From: Baylisascaris procyonis
Lineage: Eukaryota > Nematoda > Chromadorea > Rhabditida > Ascarididae
DNA: 64,000 nt
Reading direction: 5' to 3'
Assembly: GCA_037389465.1 (NCBI GenBank)
Contig: JAZARR010000259.1
Coordinates: forward strand, 107,501-171,500
Part shown: one piece after another, positions 58,727 through 64,000 of the stretch
How positions within the stretch are numbered: the stretch's first letter is position 1
How the letters are laid out: each line of letters begins with the position of its first letter
Notes under the pieces: generated by a model
What the model was told of the DNA's origin: nothing
What the model saw: only the letters and a program-made list of their open reading frames with translations
Databases searched by the model: none
Made by a program: the position numbers and the translations under genes

Positions 58727-61700
58727 ATCCAGAAATCACCTTACATCAAATCTCCTCAGCACTCAAACAATACATCTTCGTTTATCGCTACATTTCACAT
58801 TCCAACCTTCATTGAAAACAGCTGATGTATATGCTTGAAGATTTTACATCCATAAGCATCACGTTATGCCGATCGATGGTAGAACGGATGTTCCCTCAAT
58901 GTTATCGCTTTTGACAACTCATCAAGATGAAGGCAGGATTCATGAGCCGAAAAATTGCCCGTTAACATACCCATAAGAGAGGATAGAAACGATGAAAGTT
59001 TCGGTCTAGCAATTTGTGACCCGGAACAAGACCGTTAAGCATACTTCCACTCAATTCCATATTGCCCCCATTTGCCTTTATGTAGCTTTACTATTTGGTC
59101 AGGAATCTGTTCTGCTCTTTCTGTTGGCATCGAAAATGAAATCAAGCGAAAACTACTGGTCCAAATCATAGTCAGATCTCATAGTACAAAATTTACCACA
59201 GCCATCAATGACTTAGAATACTGAGTAAACCACGCAGGTAACAAACCGCTCATATCTTTCGCAACATATCACATCCAAAACTATAACCACGAAGTATGTT
59301 TACATAACTAGCACATGTTGTATTTATTAGTACAATGACACAAATTTTGCGGCTGTTTGGTGGGCACTTCATCGCTGTAAAAGCCTATTAATTTGTGGTG
59401 TTAATAATATCAAACGTGTCCAGAGAATCAAATTTTTACATGATGTCTGCCTCATGTGCAATTCTTTCGACCTCGAAAGATTCACTAAGAAATTCTATTC
59501 TTATGGAAGGTGACAGCCGGCAACCGAAGCATTCGATTGCAACCAAAATTTGGTTTTAACCAGATGCTTTTCAAAAATATTAGTTAGCTGCCAATACCGA
59601 CAACCGGCTAAGGTGATTTTCATATGCAACAGAAATAGCCGAAGAAGGAGACATTCAATTTCGGTCGACACGCAAGTAATAAACTTTAATTTGCAACCAA
59701 AACTCCATTTTCCCTTAGCCATACCTAACGGAAACCACCAGCGTATAGTGTTCCAAGTACAGAAGCTTCATTTTCCTTTTCGGTAATAAAAAATAGTACA
59801 GAAGAACATATAATAGAGCATACGATCGGCACAACATTGGTGTTTGGGAACCACCAAATCATTCAATGTAATGAGGGAGATTGAAGAAAACAGCTGATTT
59901 AATGCTCATAAATGGGGAATTGCGCTTGAAAGATGACATTATATGCAGATCCTGCAAAGCAACCCTCCTTGCATCACCACGACAAGATTACATCAAAGTT
60001 CAATAACAAGAGAAAGCGATGCGAGCTAGTTGATTCGCTTAAGATTTCAACTCTTACGGAATTTAGTAACACCCTGACGGGCTTAGAAGGTCATCCTAGA
60101 GTATAGGGGTTAAATCAAGTGCCCTAATCGTCATAACATTCGCTATTTCTGAGGTGAGAATATTGAACGTGAAACCAAGACATAATAAAACAAACATAAA
60201 AACATTTCAACATTGGCATAGAAAGCTTTAAAAAAGAATTGCCGAGTGGAGTGAAAAATGAAGCACGCTGGCACGAACACTGCATTATAAGAAAGTAAGT
60301 AATTTCTAACATATAACGGCGGTTACAATAAGAAGGATACTCTTCGCTCAAGTATTTTGCTCTGCAAATTGCGTGAATGATCAACCTCGACATTGACAAT
60401 GATCTGATCGATATGCCATTTTTTCGACGCATCTTTATAGCGATCTAAATATAGTTATTTTCGATCACCGTAGAAACTCTAATGATTTTCACACTGATCG
60501 ACGTTTTCAAAATCGATCCACTCTTTGATCAGAACTCCTAAAAGTGTAACTAAAAATCCTATTGATGAGTTTTTATATGTATCTTACAGGCGCAAGTGAC
60601 AACTAATGTTGCGGCAACATGTGGAAAAATGTTTTATCGACAGTCGGATCAACATCTTTTATATCGAATATGATTCTTGGGAGAGAATCGCTTTGATTCA
60701 ACCATTCACTAATTTTTTTGGAAAATTCCTTCAATCGTATATGCTTTTCCTTCGAATAACTCCATATATTTTCAAATTCCCACAAAATCACAAAAACTCG
60801 TCATCACTACTGCCCGTTGTCTGCAGAGACCCTATCTCATAGGTTACGAGTCACTATGACAGTACAATGTACAGAGGTACGAATATTATATGATTTTCTG
60901 GAAGCAATCCATGAACGACGAGAACAGCATAAAGGAATGGAGAGGGATGGAGGGAAAGTGAACGAGAGGGGATCGGTGAGGTTTTCACCGACAGTTTCAA
61001 ATATCTTTCAAAAATTTTGACTAATATAGGCATATCGGTTCACAATTTATCGCCAAAATTCTCATCGCTGAGCGTGGCATTTGTAATAGCAATTTCTCGC
61101 GATAAAATTTGATGAGCATCGTTCGATATCGGGCATTAAGGATTGCACTTATTCACTGCTTAAAGCGCTTATTGCAAGTATCGATCTCATTGATTTCAAA
61201 TATATTTTGCAGTAATATTGCATTTATTTAAAGCGAATTAAATACAGTCCCGAAAAGTACATGCGTACTTTATGTTAGGTTTTTTATTGAAATTAATAGT
61301 AGCAATATTTCACCGTCTAGATGGGCATTCAGCACGATATGCGAATAGGAAATGATAAGCAATTGACATTTCCTCAAAGTGCATTGAAACAGAGTCAACT
61401 TTTGTTTGCACAAACATGCTATATGAAGGGATTCAAATCAACAACTGATGAAAAAGCAGCCTCATAACGCCATAATTTGCGCAGGAAACAGGTAGTCCAC
61501 CAATTCAATAAAACGTTCCGAAACACCTCTCTACTTCAAAAATATCGAAAGAAATAAAATTTCGTTTTTTCAGTGCAATAGCATCCATTTAAAGAGACAG
61601 GAAGGAGGAGTGAAAAATTAAGAGAGAAAGAAATCGCAGCATTTTTTTGAAATTAACGAAAGTGAGGCATTGCAAATAAGGATCAATTAGCATGCAATAC

Positions 61701-62574
61701 GCCAGCAGTTCAAGGATCGCCGTAGATACTATTCATATGACCAACGGAAAGGAAGGGAAACCTTTTAAAGTGTGGCTAATTGGATATGGGATATGGAGTA
61801 CCCCTGCTAACTTCACACAGGTGCCCATATGTTTATTCCCTATAGAGAGGGAGAGCGGAAGCATCACCAAAGGAAATGGTACGAAAGGCGTGAAGTTCTA
61901 AAAGCAAATTTTTTAAAGCGCTGGGTAGTCGGAAGAGCATTGGACTTTTCAAACAAGCAAAGCCGAGACTTCAAAACGCATTCTGTCTCGCACTTTGGAG
62001 CACAAAATAATCTTTAGCAAGACATTTTTGGTTTCTTGTTGGCATCATCACCCAGGATATTCAAACCAATATTTTCTACATGTCGTTATCCAGAAATACA
62101 ACATCCGCAAAATTCAACCTCTTTGCCAGAATCCATGACTGAACTTTCTATTGGAGACTGCAGTGGTGTTGATCGATATAGGGACGACAGCGATCGTGTC
62201 TGTACCATTTTATAATTTTGGGGAAAATAGACAGTGTGAAAAGAAGAAACAAATGACGAGCCCTTCTTACTTTCTGCGGTCGGACGAATGATGCAATTTG
62301 TCCTCCTTCTTGTCGCTCAGAGTTCCAATATTTGAAGAAAATTCAGAAAAAAGAAAAAGAGTTAACCAAAACTTATGTAACGATGTACTCAAATACCACT
62401 CAACGAATAGGGTCAACCTTTAAATTATCAGTGACAAATCCGTATAAGAAACCTGAAAATAAGAATGAACGAGCAAATATAAATATATTATTATATAAAA
62501 ACTAAAAGATTATTCGATGAAATGAAATTTCATCGACAAGATCTATTAAAATTTGTTTGTTTACATTTGTGTAT
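58727..62574. other. AT-rich stretch, no supported gene
   Basis: A minus frame at 60603-60791 (contains FSKKISEWLNQSDSLPR and IKDVDPTVDKTFF) has protein-like composition but no acceptor and no partner exon. A possible 17-codon terminal exon follows TTATTTTCAG near 62453 (minus; reads FLYGFVTDNLKVDPIR). Neither is strong enough to call. Confidence 0.4.
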
Positions 62575-62665
62575 CGCATATTGCATATTCCCATATTGCA
62601 TACTTGCATGTTCCATACTGTATTGCAAAAGTGTTTGAGTATTGCATATTTGGGAAAGGACATAT
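62575..62665. repeat. Cluster of TTGCATA-type words
   Basis: TTGCATA at 62581, 62596 and 62642, TTGCATG at 62604 and TTGCAAA at 62623, spaced 8-19 bases apart. Either a decayed short tandem repeat or clustered binding words resembling POU/octamer half-sites (inference). Confidence 0.6.
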
Positions 62666-64000
62666 AATTGGCGAAGAGCACATCCTTTATTCCTCTCTTG
62701 TTGGTGAATGTTTGTTTTGGCTGTTGCAAATTGCGGGAATACCTTCATCGATGCTAGAAAATCATTGCAAAAAAAAGTTCGCAAAAGAGAAATGCTTTCC
62801 CATGACGTCATTTTATAGGGAAAAAATATCAGTGGAACTATTTTAAACAACGAGCAATGAAACACTCTCACTTCTCACAGAACAATGTGAAAATGGTGAT
62901 GTCATATCATATCATCATATAATGGCTTCCACCAATACATTTATTTCCGATGTAATTCTCGATTAAGCGTTCCAAACCTATGAAAGAAAAATGCATAAGT
63001 TTATTCTCCCGAAATACCCATCATCGCTATTAAATAAAGGACACAAAGTGAATCTATATGCGCTGCTTTGGAGCTTCGGCGTGAAGGGCGCATCGAATAG
63101 ATGAAAGACGTTATGATTCGAAAGACAGCTAGCTGATTGTCCTTTAGGAGATGGGAAGGGGGACGATCACTCTAGAACAAGCATAACTTATTTTTGCTGA
63201 TATGATTACCGGCATTCTACTGTTACGAGCGCTATGATTAGAAATTTAGCATTTCTGTCACACTAATACGCAACATTACTATCAACGATTTCTTGCGAAT
63301 TAATTCAACAAATTCCACAAAGCAATAAAAAAAAACGCACAATAACAAATTCACAGGACACAAAACGCTTTTATATAACTAAAATATCTTTCAACCAAAT
63401 GTTAGAGAGAAAACAATCCCAAAAAACATTTAACAAAAAATTACTATTCAACGAATATTTAGCTAATTAGATGATATATTCGCACTAACCAAATAAAAGC
63501 AATCATCGATTACTCGTACTATTAAGGTAAATCACTGAAATTTGGCGCGAATGGCGATGGGAAAAACATTTATGATTGCACAAATGTGCACGAATTGCGC
63601 ACATATGCAATGTGCAGTGCATAATGCACGCTATGCTGAGCGTGCAATGAGCGCAATGAATTGTGGCCATCGAATAACGTGGGTGGGTGTGTGCGCGCGT
63701 ATAGGGACAACACGCCTCCGTTTTGTTTACTAGCTTTGCAATGTGAACTCGTCTTGCAGACAGACGTCTGTGCTCTTGATGATCCGATGCATTTGTGATG
63801 AGACTGTCCACAAAGTTTTGACCGCAGAACTTAGCTAACGGAATAAGAATGAGAAGGTGGAATTAATGAACTGCGCCTAAAGCAACTCAAGAACCATCCC
63901 TCGAGAACTTGTTCATTATTCAGTTTTTATAGCTACCACAAAAATGTATTTTGAAGGGTTCAAACCATGCGCATCAAGAATAAGAGATGATTCACATTAA
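62666..64000. other. Right end of window, no gene seen
   Basis: Opposed 97- and 113-codon frames at 62530-62871 overlap the TTGCATA cluster and have no splice context. From about 63580 to 63650 the sequence is dense in TGCA/GCGC words with a perfect inverted repeat at 63626-63645. Confidence 0.5.
63626..63645. repeat. Inverted repeat GCACGCT-6-AGCGTGC in a TGCA-rich patch
   Basis: Perfect 7-base arms (63626-63632 and 63639-63645) with spacer ATGCTG. The preceding 40 bases contain further TGCA dyads such as GTGCAGTGCATAATGCAC. Confidence 0.75.

Noticed and set aside
1..64000. tRNA, rRNA, 5S, CRISPR array or bacterial operon
   Set aside because: No A-box/B-box pair, no rRNA core words and no spaced direct repeats were seen; the spliced gene with long introns rules out a prokaryotic context.

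Overview
The window is AT-rich, low-gene-density eukaryotic DNA, most likely from a nematode. Three things point there. Almost every intron acceptor in the one clear gene fits the nematode TTTCAG/R pattern. A 21-of-22-base match to the nematode SL1 spliced leader lies at 27796-27817. Introns are large and AT-rich, as in larger-genome parasitic nematodes. The exact species and clade cannot be read from the sequence.

From 25670 down to 2860 on the minus strand lies one complete, well-supported gene, rebuilt here as 17 phase-consistent coding exons (2679 nt, 892 codons plus stop). It encodes a Ras GTPase-activating protein of the Gap1 / RASA2-RASA3 family. The domain order is C2A (exons 1-2), C2B (exons 2-6), RasGAP (exons 6-12, arginine finger R405 in exon 8), PH (exons 12-14), a Cys/His-rich segment where the Btk zinc motif is expected (exon 15), then the conserved C-terminal helical region (exons 16-17). 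Introns run from 56 nt to about 4.45 kb. The two largest hold a (TA)40 microsatellite, a perfect 2 x 42-bp duplication and two patches of higher GC.

The 1-2859 stretch downstream of this gene holds no gene I can support. The 38 kb upstream of it (25.7-64 kb) has no gene I can name. Its most telling feature is the SL1-like leader at 27796, with an ATG only 17 bases further on. That is the layout of the 5' end of a trans-spliced mRNA, so it may be a retrocopied message or an SL RNA relic. Other low-confidence coding candidates are 33.76-35.12 kb (plus), 37.20-37.46 kb (minus, frame-broken), 54.42-55.03 kb (minus, two exons), 54.66-54.82 kb (plus) and 57.27-58.73 kb (minus, decayed).

Non-coding structure worth noting includes a perfect 39-bp palindrome at 58494, a cluster of three perfect palindromes at 33042-33086, a G-quadruplex motif at 51009, and TTGCATA and TGCA dyad clusters near the right end. 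In random DNA of this base composition, open frames up to about 130 codons are expected by chance, so length alone was not accepted as evidence.
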